From Artocarpus heterophyllus (lineage: Eukaryota; Streptophyta; Magnoliopsida; Rosales; Moraceae), in the NCBI GenBank assembly GCA_025403435.1, contig CM046349.1, positions 24,303,854 through 24,367,853 on the forward strand: DNA of 64,000 bases, written 5' to 3'. Shown in pieces: positions 46,373 to 58,000 of this stretch. The notes under the pieces are model-generated. The model made no database searches and was not told the origin of the DNA. It saw only the letters and a list, made by a program, of their open reading frames with translations. The translations under genes and the position numbers were made by a program. Within the stretch, counting starts at the first letter, position 1, and every line of letters begins with the position of its first letter.

Positions 46373-46634
46373 CTTAAAATACATTACATCATAGCATTCA
46401 GGTCATCATTGCATCATAAATAAACATACATTGAAATTAACATGAACACTTGAGCACATCAATTCTACGCGATCGTCACCTGTCATAAAACTTAAGATAA
46501 ATGGTTAGTGACAATAATATCATAAATAAATATAGATAACACTTAACGTCGTTACTATCATTACATAATTCTGTTACATGAGATAGGCGGGTGTTACAAT
46601 TCTCCCCACCTTATAAGAGTTTCATCCTTGAAAC

Positions 46635-46901
46635 TCAGAATAATTGCAGAAACTTAGTTCTCATGTTATCCTCATGTTCCCATGTAGCTTCCTCTACTTG
46701 GTGATTCTGACATAGTAACTTAACCAATGGAATTTCTTCATTCCTCAAGGTCTTTGTTTTCCGATTGAGTATCTCCACTGGAATTTCTTCATAACTCAAG
46801 TCTTCTCGTAACTCGATCACTTGTGGCTCAATCACATGTGTTGGGTTTGGAACATACTTCTTGAGCTTAGAAACATGGAACACGTCATGCATCGCGGACA
46901 T
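46635..46901 (-). pseudogene. C2 chromodomain at the end of integrase
   Basis: The minus strand reads HDVFHVSKLKKYVPNPTHVI, then VEILNRKTKTLRNEEIPLVK and QVEEATWEHEDNMR. This is the C-terminal chromodomain-like module of Tekay/Del chromoviruses, thought to guide integration through histone marks. The stop follows shortly after TKFLQLF. It is separated from the integrase by a stop near 46920. This module is the main evidence for the lineage. Confidence 0.88.
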
Positions 46902-46919
46902 TTCAGAAGGTAACCTTAG

Positions 46920-48104
46920 CTAATAAGCTACTTTGCCTATCCGCTTCATGATCTCATAAGGTCCGATATACCTTGGGCTCAACTTGCCTTTCTTTCTAAA
47001 CCTCAGAACTCCTTTCATCGGTGCAACCTTTAAAAAAATGAATTCATCCACAGTGAATTCTAAGGGTCTTCTTCTCTTGTCAGCATAACTCTTTTGATGG
47101 CTTTGAGCGGTCTCTATTCTTCTTCTTATCAACTTTATCATCTCAGAAGTTTCGTTGACAAAATCAGTCCTTTCAGCATCAACACTTTTCATCAACTTCT
47201 TCTCACTAGCTTCATGCCAACATATAGGCGACTTACATTTTCGCCCATACAGGGCCTCATAAGGTGCCATCCCAATCGTCGCTTGATAGCTGTTCTTGTA
47301 AGCAAACTCTGCTAATGGCAACATTTTACACCAACTGGTCTTGAAGTCGAGAGTACAGGCCCGAAGCATATCCTCTAAGATCAGGTTTGTCCTCTTTGTT
47401 TGGCCGTCTGTCTGAGGATGGAAAGCTATACTGAAATGCAACTTGGTCCCCATAGCAGTCTGAATGCTTTTCTAGAACTTGGATGTGAACCTGCCATCAT
47501 GATCTGAGATGATTGACTTAGGGATTCTGTGAAGTCGTACGATCTCCTTAACATAGAGTTCCACTAACCGTTCTATAGAGTAAGTGACCTTGATAGGAAT
47601 GAAATGTGTCATCTTCGTTAGTCAATCCACAACAACCCAAATAGCATCATAAACATTCATAGTCCTGGGCAAACCGGTAATGAAATCCATTGCTATATCA
47701 TCCAACTTCTATTTCGGTATCTGGATTTACTGTAAATCACCATCAGGTCTTTGGTGTTTAGCTTTAACTTGCCGACATATTAGACATTTCTTCACGTATC
47801 AAGCAACATCACGTTTCATTCTAAACCACCAGAAGTTACCCTTTAGATCATTATATATCTTTGTTGCACCTCGATGAATTGAGTAAGGAATGTCATGAAT
47901 TTTCGTCAAAATCCTTTCCCTTAAGCTATCAATATTGGGAACACATAAGCGTTCCTTAAGATATGGAGTTTCGTCATCCGCAATACGAAAGTCTTGACAT
48001 TTTCCTTCTTGCATTTCCTGCTTAATCCTTGTGAGGCTTACATCTTCATCTTGTTTTCTTCGAATTTCATCATACATCGTCAGAGCAAGAGTGAGTGCTG
48101 ACAT
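46920..48104 (-). pseudogene. C2 integrase (broken, catalytic Glu changed)
   Basis: Minus strand: zinc region with IHRGATKIYNDLKGNFWWF and CLICRQVKAKHQ (48104-47750), core with MDFITGLPRT and ISDHDGRFTSKF, stops near 47475, 47620 and 47710, then 47453-46920 with AFHPQTDGQTKRTNLILEDM. The catalytic Glu of the D,D(35)E triad (GQTER in C1) is Lys here. The C-terminal part contains ICWHEA and RPLEFTVDEFIFLKVAPMKG. Not functional. Confidence 0.88.
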
Positions 48105-49445
48105 CTATCTTGTGATAAGTTCTAAACCAAAGTCTAGGATTTCCTTTCTCAAAGGTTGAGACATTGCTTGCATTGACATCAGTGTAGCCACAGTCTTCCT
48201 ACTCAAAGCATTGGCCACTCGTTTGGCCTTCCAAGGATGATAAAGGATTTCACAATCGTAATCCTTCACCAACTCTAGCCATCTCTGTTGTCTCATGTTC
48301 AGGTCCTTCTGAGTAAAGAAGTACTTTAAACTCTAATGATCGATGAAGATCTTACATTGGACCCCATATAAATAATGCCTCTATATTTTCAGCGCAAAGA
48401 CGACTGCTGCTAACTCAAGATCACGAGTAGGATAGTTCTTTTCGTAATCCTTCAGTTGTCTTGATACATAGGCAATCACCTTGTCATTTTGCATTAGAAC
48501 AGCTTTGAGGCCCATTTTAGATGCATCGCTATAAATTACAAATCCATCACTTTCTTCCGAAATAGCCAATACTGGAGCTGTCGTTAGCCTCTTCTTTAGT
48601 TCCTAGAAACTCTTCTCGCAAGCATCTGTCTATTCATACTTCTTTCCCTTGCGAGTTAGATTCGTGAGTGGAGCTGCTATCTTGGAGAAGTCTTCTACGA
48701 ATCTCCGATAATAACCTGCTAGACCTAAGAAGCTCCTTATCTTGCTTGCATTAGTTGGTTGTTTCCAGTTGAGAACTGCCTCTACTTTAGCAGGATCTAC
48801 CATGATTCCTTCCTTTGATATGACTTGCCCCAAGAAAGACACTCTGTCGAGCCAGAATTCACACTTATAGAACTTTGCATATAGCTTGTGTCTTCTTAAT
48901 GTCTCCAGCACAATTTTCAAATGCTCCTTATGTTCTTCTTGATTCTTTGAATAGACAAGAATATCATCGATAAACACAACAATGAATTTATTGAGGAAAT
49001 CCTTGAATACCTGATTCATCAAATCCATGAAGGGCGCAGGTGTATTCGTCAGACCGAAAGGCATAACCACAAATTTATAGTGACCATACCTTGACCTGAA
49101 GGCTGTCTTAGGAATATCTCCTTCTTTAACCTTTAGCTGATGATAACCTGACCGTAGATCAATCTTTGAGAACACTATGCACCCTTAAGCTGATCAAACA
49201 AATCATCTATACGAGGCAACGGGTACTTGTTCTTAATTGTCACCTTGTTCAGCTCTCTATAGTCGATGCAGAGTCTCATAGTGCCATCTTTCTTCTTTAC
49301 AAACAAAACTAGAGCTCCCCATGGAGAGTGACACGGCCTGATGAAGCCTTTGTCGAGTAGTTCTTTTAGTTGTGTATGAAGCCCCTTTAACTCTGCCTGG
49401 GCCATTTTGTACGGTGCCTTAGAGATTGGGTCGGTGCCTGGTGCG
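48105..49445 (-). pseudogene. C2 reverse transcriptase-RNase H (broken)
   Basis: Minus strand: [20 protein letters not shown] and [20 protein letters not shown] (49405-49175), a frame break at 49175, then [34 protein letters not shown] and [11 protein letters not shown] with the active site (about 48975-48945). RNase H follows with [16 protein letters not shown] and [13 protein letters not shown] (48569-48381), then [19 protein letters not shown]. It ends at a TAG (48105-48107) that is shared with C1. Confidence 0.88.
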
Positions 49446-49453
49446 AGCTCAAT

Positions 49454-50143
49454 CTAGAATTCTACTTCTCTTTCAGGTGGTAAACTTGTCAGATCATCAG
49501 GAAACACTTCTGCATATTCATGTACTATAGGCACATCTTTGATTCTTGTCTTTTCTTCTTGGCTTTTGTCCATGACGTTTGCCAGATAGCCCATGCAGCC
49601 ACTAGCTAACAACTTCCTTGCTTTCATGGCGGATAAAAACATACTGGGTTTCTTTCTAGACTTGCCAACATATATGAATTTCTGTTCACCTTCTGGATGG
49701 AAGATTACCTTTCCTTTTCGATATTCGATAGAAGCATTGTACTTACTTAGGAAATCCAACCCAAGAATCATATCATAGTCATACATGCCGATCATGATGA
49801 AGTCGACGAAAAGTTTCCTATTAGAAATCCATAGGGGTACCATATGCAAATAGTGCATAGATAATATCACTTCCCCAGAGGGTAGTGTCGTAGTGAATCC
49901 CTGTCTCATAGGCTCTAAACGAACCTCTAACTTCTTAGCAAATGACGTGGATATAAAAGAATGTGTAGCATCCGTATCAAAGAGAACATAAACATCATTA
50001 GATAAACTTGTTATCTGACCTGTGACCACATTGGAAGCTTCAGCAGCCACTTGTTCCTTTGTCATGGCATAAATGCGGGCATTCGTAGGTGGAGCTTCAA
50101 GCCTTCCTTGACTGATTAGTGGCCCTTCAAGGGAAGCTTGCAT
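49454..50143 (-). pseudogene. C2 aspartic protease and linker
   Basis: An open stretch of 229 codons on the minus strand. YVLFDTDATHSFIS has the protease motif with D-T-D instead of D-T-G, so the glycine after the catalytic Asp-Thr is lost. YDMILGLDFLSKYNASIEY ends the domain. The linker to RT contains the VHEYAEVFPDDL motif common to this family. Confidence 0.88.
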
Positions 50144-50149
50144 CTGATG

Positions 50150-51242
50150 GACTTGGGCTTAAGGAGGAGCTCTTTGAGAGACATTAGCATTCATCAGTTT
50201 GGGGCAGTTCTTGACAAAATGATCTTTAAACATTGGTTTGTCCCTAGAGGCATTCTCCTGGATGTTTCTTTCCACATTTGGTGCATGGTTGAAACCGCCT
50301 GCTATTGTTGTTGTGCTGACCATCATTATGCCTCTTGTTGTCTTGGCCCTGTTGATTTTGAGGATTGCCCTTCCTCTTATTATTTCTCCAGTTCTGGTTG
50401 TTGTTGTTGTTGTTGTTTCTGTGTGGAGGGCGGCTTTGGTTATTTGCATTGTTGGCTTACTGACCAGGTTGAGGCTGATTTCTTCTTAGCTTTGACAAAT
50501 GGAACTCCGCACTTTGGGCCCTCATAACAATCTGCTCTTGAGTCCTGGGTGGACTTGCCCCATCAACGATCGCGACGATCTCTGGCCTGAGGGCTCTGAT
50601 CAGTCTTCTGACCCTTTCACTTTCATCAATAACCATCTCTAGGCATAGGCGAGCTAGCTAGTCAAACTTTGTCACAACATCTGTAACTGACATATCTCCC
50701 TGGCGCAGGTTCTTGAACTCCTCATAATGCTTCCTTGTAACGTTCATGTGGAAAAACTTCATGTTGAACTCATGAACGAAGTCAGCCCATGACATTTCTT
50801 CAACGTTTTGGCTCTATTCGATGCCATCCCACCAAATCCTGGCCTCCATGGTAAGGCAATATGAAGCACAGAGAACCTTTTCATTATCTGTGAAGCCCAT
50901 GAGTCTTAGGTTGGCCTCAATCGTCTTTAACCATCCTTGAGCTACTAGAGGATCCTTAGAACCCTCAAAATTTGTTGGCTTAACCCTCTTCCATTTGACT
51001 AGAAGGGGTTCTTGATGTACCATTCTAGGTTCAGCAGCAGGAGCTGGAACTTCGTTAACTTGTGGCTGAGGAGGAGGAGGAGGAGGCACATCATTGCCTT
51101 GTCGTTCGCCATTTTGGGCATTGGCCCTTAATTCGGCAATCTCTCTTCTTTGATCCTCCAATTGCCTTTGCAGCTCAACGATCATCGTCATAAGCCTTTC
51201 GTTAGTCTGGGTGCGAGTTTGCATTCTTTTGTGGCCGTCCAT
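50150..51242 (-). pseudogene. C2 gag (broken)
   Basis: It starts at MDGHKRMQTRTQTNERLM (51242). The core has KRVKPTNFEGSKDPLVAQGW and ARIWWDGIE, ending at a TAG near 50814 where C1 has CAG. A stop at 50658-50660 follows TKFD at exactly the codon where C1 also has a stop. The Asn/Gln-rich stretch and a zinc-knuckle remnant (DHFVKNCPKLMNA) lie at 50449-50159, with a deletion that removes the first Cys residues of the knuckle. Confidence 0.86.
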
Positions 51243-51440
51243 CGTTAATTTCCTAAAAGAATTAGGAACTTAGAAATAATCTTCTAATATGAGACAGGTT
51301 TTCACTACTAGAGCATTAATCATTAAACTTCTAAACCTCATTCTTATTCTTATACTTGCATCCTAACATCTAACTTTAAAACATACTTACTTGGAGGACT
51401 TGGACTAACGTGTGGTGATATGAATTGTAAACAGAAATTT

Positions 51441-51453
51441 GCTCTGATACCAA
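51441..51453 (-). other. Primer binding site, initiator tRNA-Met type (C2)
   Basis: On the minus strand TTGGTATCAGAGC lies a few bases after the 5' LTR end at 51458, identical to the site of C1. Confidence 0.92.
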
Positions 51454-51457
51454 AGCC

Positions 51458-52405
51458 TGTAGCATCCCGTTTCGAATGTCACAGATATCATACATTCATC
51501 CATAACATACTTTTTATGTAAGGTAAACTATTAGAACAAAACTTAATTGAAAGCATAACTAAGAAATCATAACCAGGATCCATGCATAAATTTTTTTTTT
51601 TACAACATTCGACAACTTAATCCATACTATTAATAATACAATTAAATATTAAATTTATCATAAACATCCTTTATATATAAAAAATAACAATTGATAAAAT
51701 CATATTTTATCATGAAACATCGTAATATTTTAAAACATTCAACAAACTTTAAAGTATCTTAAACAAATTCTTCATTCTCGGTTCGGCAGGCCGAACCTAT
51801 TACTTCGGCAGGCCGAACTGTATCGGCAGGCCAGAGTTCATCTACTGACAGGCCGCCCGAGGCTCTGCAAAACTGGATATTAAACTTTGCTAAGATCGAC
51901 AGGCCGATCATCATTGTTCGGTAGGCTGGCCGACTTTAAAGAAAAACATTAGAAAATTTAATTTAAAGACATGATTCAATAAGCGGAAGACCATATACTT
52001 AATAAAGTAAAATATTAAAACATAGTTCATGAAATCATTAAAAACTCATCAAATAATATGTTTCAAAATTATAAACACGGTTTAATCATAAAACTTGCTT
52101 CTTTGGCGTTCTTCCTATTACAACTCATTGTCATTTGCTCACACGCCTTTCCATATCCTCCATCTAGTCCATGACCTTCTTCCTATTACATTACATCATA
52201 GCATTCAAGTCATCATTGCATCATAAATAAACATACATTGAAATTAACATGATCACTTGAGCACATTAATTCCACGCGATCGTCACCTGTCATAAAACTT
52301 AAGATAAATGGTTAGTGACAATAATATCATAAATAAATATGGATAACACTTAACGTCGTTACTATCATTACATAATTTTGTTACATGAAATAGGCGGGTG
52401 TTACA
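51458..52405 (-). repeat. 5' LTR of C2, internally deleted (948 bp)
   Basis: It matches both ends of the 3,073-bp 3' LTR but lacks about 2.1 kb between them. The junction is near 52180, where CCATGACCTTCTT meets ATTACATTACATCATAG. The palindromic array at 51784-51932 is kept and has one unit more than the 3' LTR. Confidence 0.9.
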
Positions 52406-52519
52406 GGCATTGCTGATTCTTAGCTTATCAAAAGCTTGCTTAAAGAGGATATCGGCCAAGCTGCCATTATCAATCAGTACTCGTCGCACTATGTTGTTGG
52501 CGATATACAGTTCGCACAC
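52406..52519 (-). pseudogene. G2 aspartic protease, 5' part
   Basis: The minus strand reads YIANNIVRRVLIDNGSLADI and LFKQAFDKLRISNA, the active-site segment of a Tat-type protease. The usual D-S-G is D-N-G here. The domain continues beyond C2 at 43525. In G1 the equivalent is D-S-G. Confidence 0.8.
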
Positions 52520-52849
52520 TAGGGCGTTGTTGTGCTGATGAATTAGCTTGTCCGCTTCCTCCTCAATGAATGTAATTAGAGCATCTTGTTGGTGGCATAT
52601 TTTGTTAACATGTTTGGATATGTTTATGTACTCACCTCGTTCGATCAGTCAAGCTTTTCTGACATACGTCCGTCGCCCACTTGATGTGTCCTTGGTAACA
52701 GGCCCACCAAAGATCGTGTGAACAATGTTCAATGGTTCCGAGGTGTTCCTAGCGTCGGTTCGTGAGCGGTTCGGCATGTCTTGGCTCGACGAATTGTTCC
52801 TCCCCGAGGTTGAGCCTGAAGTTATGACTCGCTTAATAAATTCTCTTAA

Positions 52850-54380
52850 ATTTCCTTCCTGGACTAGCCTCTCAATCTGGTCCTTCAGCTGAATACATTC
52901 GCAAGTGTTGTGTCCTACGTCCTTGTGGAACTCACAGTACTTGCTTGATCTCGCTTCACCTTGCTGCCCCTAAGCTTGGACGGTGGCACCAGCAGGTTCC
53001 TGCCACTTACTTGGGCGAGCACCTCGTCGATGGTCGCCACTAGTGGCGTGTAACTTTGACACTTGCCAGCTGATGTTTTTGGCTTCTCGGGTTTCTTTTC
53101 CTTCTTTTGCTTCTTATTCTGCTCGACATTGTTTTGGTTCGGTGCCTTTTTTTGCTTCTTTTCCTTCTTGGTCCCGCTAGGGCCGGCCTCCTCCTTGTGG
53201 CTTTTCATGTACTCTGCAGCATCGGCGTACCTCTGGGTGTGGCCGAGCATCTATGAAAACGTGCTCGGCTGCTCGAAGGCCAACGACTAGGTGAGTTTTT
53301 CGTCTCGAAGGCCCCCTACAAAAATATGCTTGAGGGTCTCATCTTTGATGTGTTTGACCACTAGAACTGCTCTGGTAAACTAGTTAATATAATCTCGGAC
53401 GTTGCCGTCCCCTTGCTTGATGGCATATAGATATGTGATCTCTTTTCTCTGCGACTTCGTCGTAGAGAAGGCTACCGAGAAGGCATCAACAAGCTACCGA
53501 AAAGAAGAAATAGAGGCTGGTTCAAGTCTTTGGAACCATTGCTGAGCTGGTCCTGTTAGGGTCAGCGAGAAGGCCTTACACATTGCCGCGTTGCTGGCAT
53601 TGTGAAGGAGCATGTGTCCTTGGAATAGTTTGACATGCTCGTCCACATCTACGGTCCCATCATAAGCCTTAATTTGTGGGACCTTGAATTTAGGCGACAT
53701 GGGTGCTCGCATTATAGTGTCTGAAAATGGCAGATCCAAGGCTCCTACGTCATTTAGGCCAAAACGGTTGTTTCAGATCTCATCAATTTGGCGCTGTAAC
53801 GTCTGGAACTAGTGACCATTTGTGTCTTTGGGCAGTTCGACCTTGTAGGGTGCTCTGCCCTCAACACAGTCGTCGGCCCTGGGCTGGCGATTTTGACGTG
53901 CTTCTGCTTAGCGTCCTAGCCTGTCAAATATTGATGCTCGAGAACCTTGAGGTGACAGAACCCATGCTGCTTGAGGGCCGAGACAGCCTTCTTGGACTAA
54001 TCTTTTATTGGTGAGGCACCATGTGTGGAGCCTCTTGAGCGCTCAGAATCGACTTCTTCGTGGTCGACTGCATCCCATCCTGCCCGACCTCCAACCTGGT
54101 CAGTTGGGGCTGGAGGTAGCAAAGCAGCTACGGCCTGAAGCTGAGCCTGTTGTGCGAGCTACTGTGTTAGTATCTAAACTACATTTGTAAGCTCTCGGAT
54201 GGGGTCCTGAGCAACTGGATCCTCTGCTTGTTTGGCCCTGGCCGTGCTTCCCTGCACCCCGGACTAGGACCTTGTGGCTTGGGGGTAGCCCCTAGGCCTA
54301 CTTGGGTTTTGTTGTCAATTTCTTGCATTTCCCGACCCCTCCTATCGGGCAGCATCGTCTTTGATGTTTCCTCAAGTCAC
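52850..54380 (-). pseudogene. G2 gag (broken)
   Basis: The minus strand carries a Tat-type gag. It includes DVGALDLPFSDTIMRAPMS, FKVPQIKAYDGTVDVDEHVK, AMCKAFSLTLTGPAQQWFQR and LEPASISSF (53800-53494), then KQGDG..VRDYI and LKHIFVGGLRDEKLT with stops. A Lys-rich segment follows (EKKQKKAPNQNNVEQNKKQK, 53250-52915), and the TIDEVLAQVSGRNLL stretch comes before the zinc region. The N-terminal 500 bp (54380-53850) is recognisable only by composition and charge. At least five stops interrupt it. G1 retains only the last part. Confidence 0.78.
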
Positions 54381-54404
54381 CATCTTGGTTCTCAGAGGTT
54401 TGAG

Positions 54405-54424
54405 CCCTCCTTCTAGTGTCAAAA
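54405..54424 (-). other. Primer-binding region of G2 (uncertain tRNA)
   Basis: Immediately inside the 5' LTR end the minus strand reads TTTTGACACTAGAAGGAGGG, the position expected for a primer binding site. I cannot assign the tRNA with confidence. It is not the initiator Met type used by the other elements here. Confidence 0.45.
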
Positions 54425-55068
54425 TGTTGATGCTTACCATGGTCCAGCGTTGGATCAACACCACGTGTAGCTGCGCATAGTGTCTAGCTTTTCCCGGCTT
54501 ACCTCTGCCCAGTCGGGTGTACTTGCAACAAGAGGAGGGACGCTTCAGAGGTGAGAGAAAAGGTGTCAGTCAATAGACGAAGGCTATCCGATGCTCAAGG
54601 CAGGGTTGCTCAGCAGAGGATAGGAGCTTGTTAGGTGGGAAGGAGCACTTACTTCTAGAATGCAATAAATGCATCCTATTTATAGGCTACCACTTAGACC
54701 GGGTGTCAAGTGGGTTTTGCCCACAACTTGGGTGTCACATCAAGGCGTGTCAGGCAGTAGGTGACAAGTGTCACATCCCTCTATCGATGGATTGGCTTCC
54801 ATCGGACGGTGAGTTATTTGTCGTTTGTTGGCTTGTGGTGGTGAGTAGCAGTCCACTTTGTGAATGAGAATAATCCGACCCGAGTTGGTGCATAGCCTGA
54901 GGTGGCAACCTGTTGGGGGTGCAGCCTTGGGGGCCTTGAGAAGCACCTCAAACGTAGCGTACATTGTTGTCGGGGTCGGTAGTTTGCTCCCCAAAAGCTC
55001 AACCGAGCTATATGGCCGACCACCTAGAGTTTGTCTCCTCGGCGGTGGCGCCGAGCTCACCCTCAACA
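54425..55068 (-). repeat. 5' LTR of G2 (about 644 bp)
   Basis: Bounded on the + strand by TGTTGATG at 54425 and CTCAACA at 55068, which form TGTTGA...TCAACA inverted ends. A TATA box sits inside and the gag leader follows. No second copy is present in the window to confirm the outer end, so 55068 is the best estimate from the terminal repeat. Confidence 0.6.
54676..54687 (-). promoter_or_regulatory. TATA box of the G2 LTR
   Basis: CCTATAAATAGG on the minus strand is a good plant TATA box, located in the LTR about 260 bp from its end toward gag. It is palindromic, so the strand is taken from the element. Confidence 0.55.
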
Positions 55069-58000
55069 TATCCAATAAAAAAACCACCCAAAATCTTAAA
55101 GAAAAACATCAAAATACTTAAGAAAAAGTTTAGATTTTACCTCCAAAGTTGCTTAAACTTGCTCTAGAACACTTAAGCTTGTTTCAAATATGGATTTAAG
55201 GTTGTATTTGAGCAAAATATTTGTGAGGGATGGAGGAAATTATGGCCAGTTTTCTTAGGAAGGAAATAAGCTTCTTTGTGTTTCATGGAACTAAATTTTG
55301 ATGGAGTAAAAGTAAGTAAATTTTTAACCATACACTTAACCACATCAAGATACCTAATTGGGGACTTAAATGTCATAAATATTGCTCCTCCTCATGTGGC
55401 AAAACCGATTCTCCTAGGGGGAGGATGTGGAAGTTTTTACACCTTAAGAGTGTTACTTTTAATGGGTCCTACTTGCTTTGTACACAGTCTAAATTTCACT
55501 GTACTATATTTTTCCTATAATGTTAGTATAAAATTGAGGAGATATTTCCTTTAATAGTCTAATTACACTGACTGCCTTATTCCAACACAGTAGTTTATTT
55601 ATCTGTGTTTGCACTTTTTTTATATAATTATATTGCATTGTGTACTATTCCTTTTTAACTGTCTCTTTACATTGTATTCCAATAGCAATTGGACTGCAAA
55701 CACTAAAATCTTTGCCAGTTTATTTAGCTAGCAAATAAACAATTTCTATACTATTTTAGACTATGGCTTGATTGTTTTATTTCTACTAACATATTTTCCT
55801 TTCTGGACTAAGTTTAAGAAAAAGGCGACCTAATGAAGAAGACTGAAAAAGAAGACGACCCCTTTTTTGTTTTTATTTATTTTTGAATAGATGTTCCGAT
55901 ATATTTAAGATTATTTAGTTCTTTTTATTAAGTCATGTGCTATGAAAGTAATTATTTCCATACAAAATTAACATTCGTTGGTTTAATTAGTCATTTTGTA
56001 CCCAAAACAAGAGGTGGTGGGACTTAGTTAAATAAACAAAAGAAAAGAAAAGGACCAAGTCATCACTTAAAAGACTAAGGACTATCTAATCTATTTACTT
56101 TTAATTGTTATTACGACTAATTAATCTTGAGGTTTGTTTAAGCAACGTGGTCCAAAATATTTATCAACTTAAGAGGGAGGAAAAACTTGAAAAAATGGAT
56201 TAAGCTCTTGGAATTGAAATTATGTGAAGATGGAAGGAAACTTGAAGGTATTAATTGGTTTGAATTATGTTGATTAAAATTTTTTTTATTTGAACATAAA
56301 AGTCTGATATTTATAGTTCAAACTATAATCTAAATTGACAGTTAAATATGCTATAAAGTATTAATCTAAATAGGAAATCTAAATTGAATTTGTGTTTGGA
56401 TGAGTATTAAGAATTGTGGTTTGAAACATTAAAATTTTATTTAAATGAAAAGTCAATATAAAATTAAAAAACTAATTAATTAAAAATAATATGAGAAAAT
56501 AGTGCTATATTATAAATACAAATATATGAGAGTGGAATTACTATTCAATATTAGTTAAAAAATGTTTTTTTTTTGGGATTGTTGAATTTTGAGTTGGCCT
56601 GTTCATCTAGTTTGAACTAATAGTTTAGTTCAAAGTAAATACTTTAAACACTAATTTAAATTGTAATAGCTGCTCAAATTGAATTCAAACTAGTGAACCA
56701 AACACGATTAAAGAATATGCAAGAGTACTATTTCATAGGTTTATACTCTCAACTTAGTCTTGTACCAACTGTGGGAGCATTTCATATGATTTGATCATAT
56801 CATATTTCAACGGGTATGGCTCATGCACAAACACTTTAAATATTCATATTTTACAAAACCGAATGCAAGTTTGAGAAAAGATTGTCAGAAGTAAATTTCG
56901 TTTTAGATTCTTTTAAAATTAATCTTTTTGAATATATTAAATAAAGGTTATGTTAACTTCATCCGGTAACCTGGTTGGTTACTTTAGTCATCTTGCGGGG
57001 TAGTGAGTTTGAAATTTCCAACGCCTTTTGCCTTCGTCCAATAGACCGATATTGTAAAAATGCAAGTAATTTGATTGTTTGACATTGAGCCAAAACGTGA
57101 TTTTTGGCATCCTTTTGCATAGTAAAGAGGCTTTTGAGGCTCAAAATGTCTAATAAGCCATAGAGAAAGCTCTTAACTTGTGAAAAATGTTTTCATAACC
57201 TTCAAGCCTACATGACATTTATTCTCTCATTGATTGGGCATTAATTTCAAAATAACTCTTGTTCTTACCTATTATTAATATGCATTAATTGAGTGATCAC
57301 ACAATCTTCTACGTTCAAACATATATCAGACCTGTTGTCGGAGAGATTCACGGGTGAAACAAACATCCAAAATATTATTCAAGTTTATATCTTACCAAGT
57401 AAAATTGGTGTGCATGGCAACGGTGAAAGTTATAGTGAGCTTAAGGTAGATAGTCACAGGTTGCAGGAGAGTTTATGGATTAGATTGGGATTAAAGGTCA
57501 ATCTATACATATTGGATTGAAATTTTTCCAATTCGAAATCAATTCCTGATACCCTCGATCCAATCCAAAAACAATGGATTGAATCTTTAAATTTATTAAA
57601 AAACTAAAAATTAAAATTAATATAATACAATATAACGTAATTAAATACAACAAAATGGTAATAATGCTATGTAGTTTTGCTTATTTTTTTATCTTAGGTT
57701 AGATTTAGGTCTTAAGCTCTTTCTTGGTATGCTTTAGACGTTAGGGTAAACGTCAATGTCGTGCGTAAATAATATTGGGCTTTGCAATTACTAATTTAGG
57801 CTGAACTTTTTTTTTTTCTTTTAAGCATATAAATATTAGAAACATTCTTGTACTGCATTGACTTATATACTTATAAAAAGTACACACACATACACGCGGG
57901 GTTTCTACAGTCCATCAACGGACTCTGGAAGTTTTTAAACTTCACTCAATGTGAACTGTTTAGATCAAATAGAACGGTTTAGATCGAGGTAAAGGTATTG

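Larger units (their letters stand above)
43526..46598 (-). repeat. 3' LTR of C2 (3,073 bp)
   Basis: Inverted homologue of the C1 LTR. On the + strand it carries palindromic arrays at 43851-43980 and 46228-46372, in mutually opposite orientation. It also has a (CAT)n run near 44320, the counterpart of (GAT)n in C1. Confidence 0.92.
43526..52405 (-). mobile_element. C2: chromovirus-type (Tekay/Del-like) Ty3/Gypsy element
   Basis: Minus strand: 5' LTR 52405-51458, primer site 51453-51441, gag, protease, RT-RNase H, integrase, chromodomain (to 46635), 3' LTR 46598-43526. The termini are TGTAACACCCGCC and CTACA. Perfect ggcat duplications flank it (43521-43525 and 52406-52410), and its removal restores the G2 protease in register with G1 near 31930. 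The layout is complete, but the 5' LTR has lost about 2.1 kb and the frame has many stops. It is the same family as C1, in opposite orientation. Confidence 0.93.
32571..55068 (-). mobile_element. G2: Tat-type Ty3/Gypsy retrotransposon, hosting C1 and C2
   Basis: Minus-strand order: 5' LTR (55068-54425), primer site, gag (about 54380-52850), protease (52519-52406 and 43525-43371), linker, RT (42990-42576 and 35216-34840), RNase H (34840-33994) and integrase (33760-32571). Element C2 splits the protease with a ggcat duplication. Element C1 splits RT with an agtat duplication. In both cases the joined flanks match the uninterrupted G1 copy (near 31930 and 30920). The 3' LTR is lost at the junction with G1. 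If the LTR end at 55068 is right, the adjacent target-site bases are tatcc. Confidence 0.85.

Noticed and set aside
53727..54416. Several + strand frames of 60-95 codons
   Set aside because: They overlap the minus-strand gag leader and gag of G2 and show no domain. They are shadow frames of the GC-richer gag sequence.
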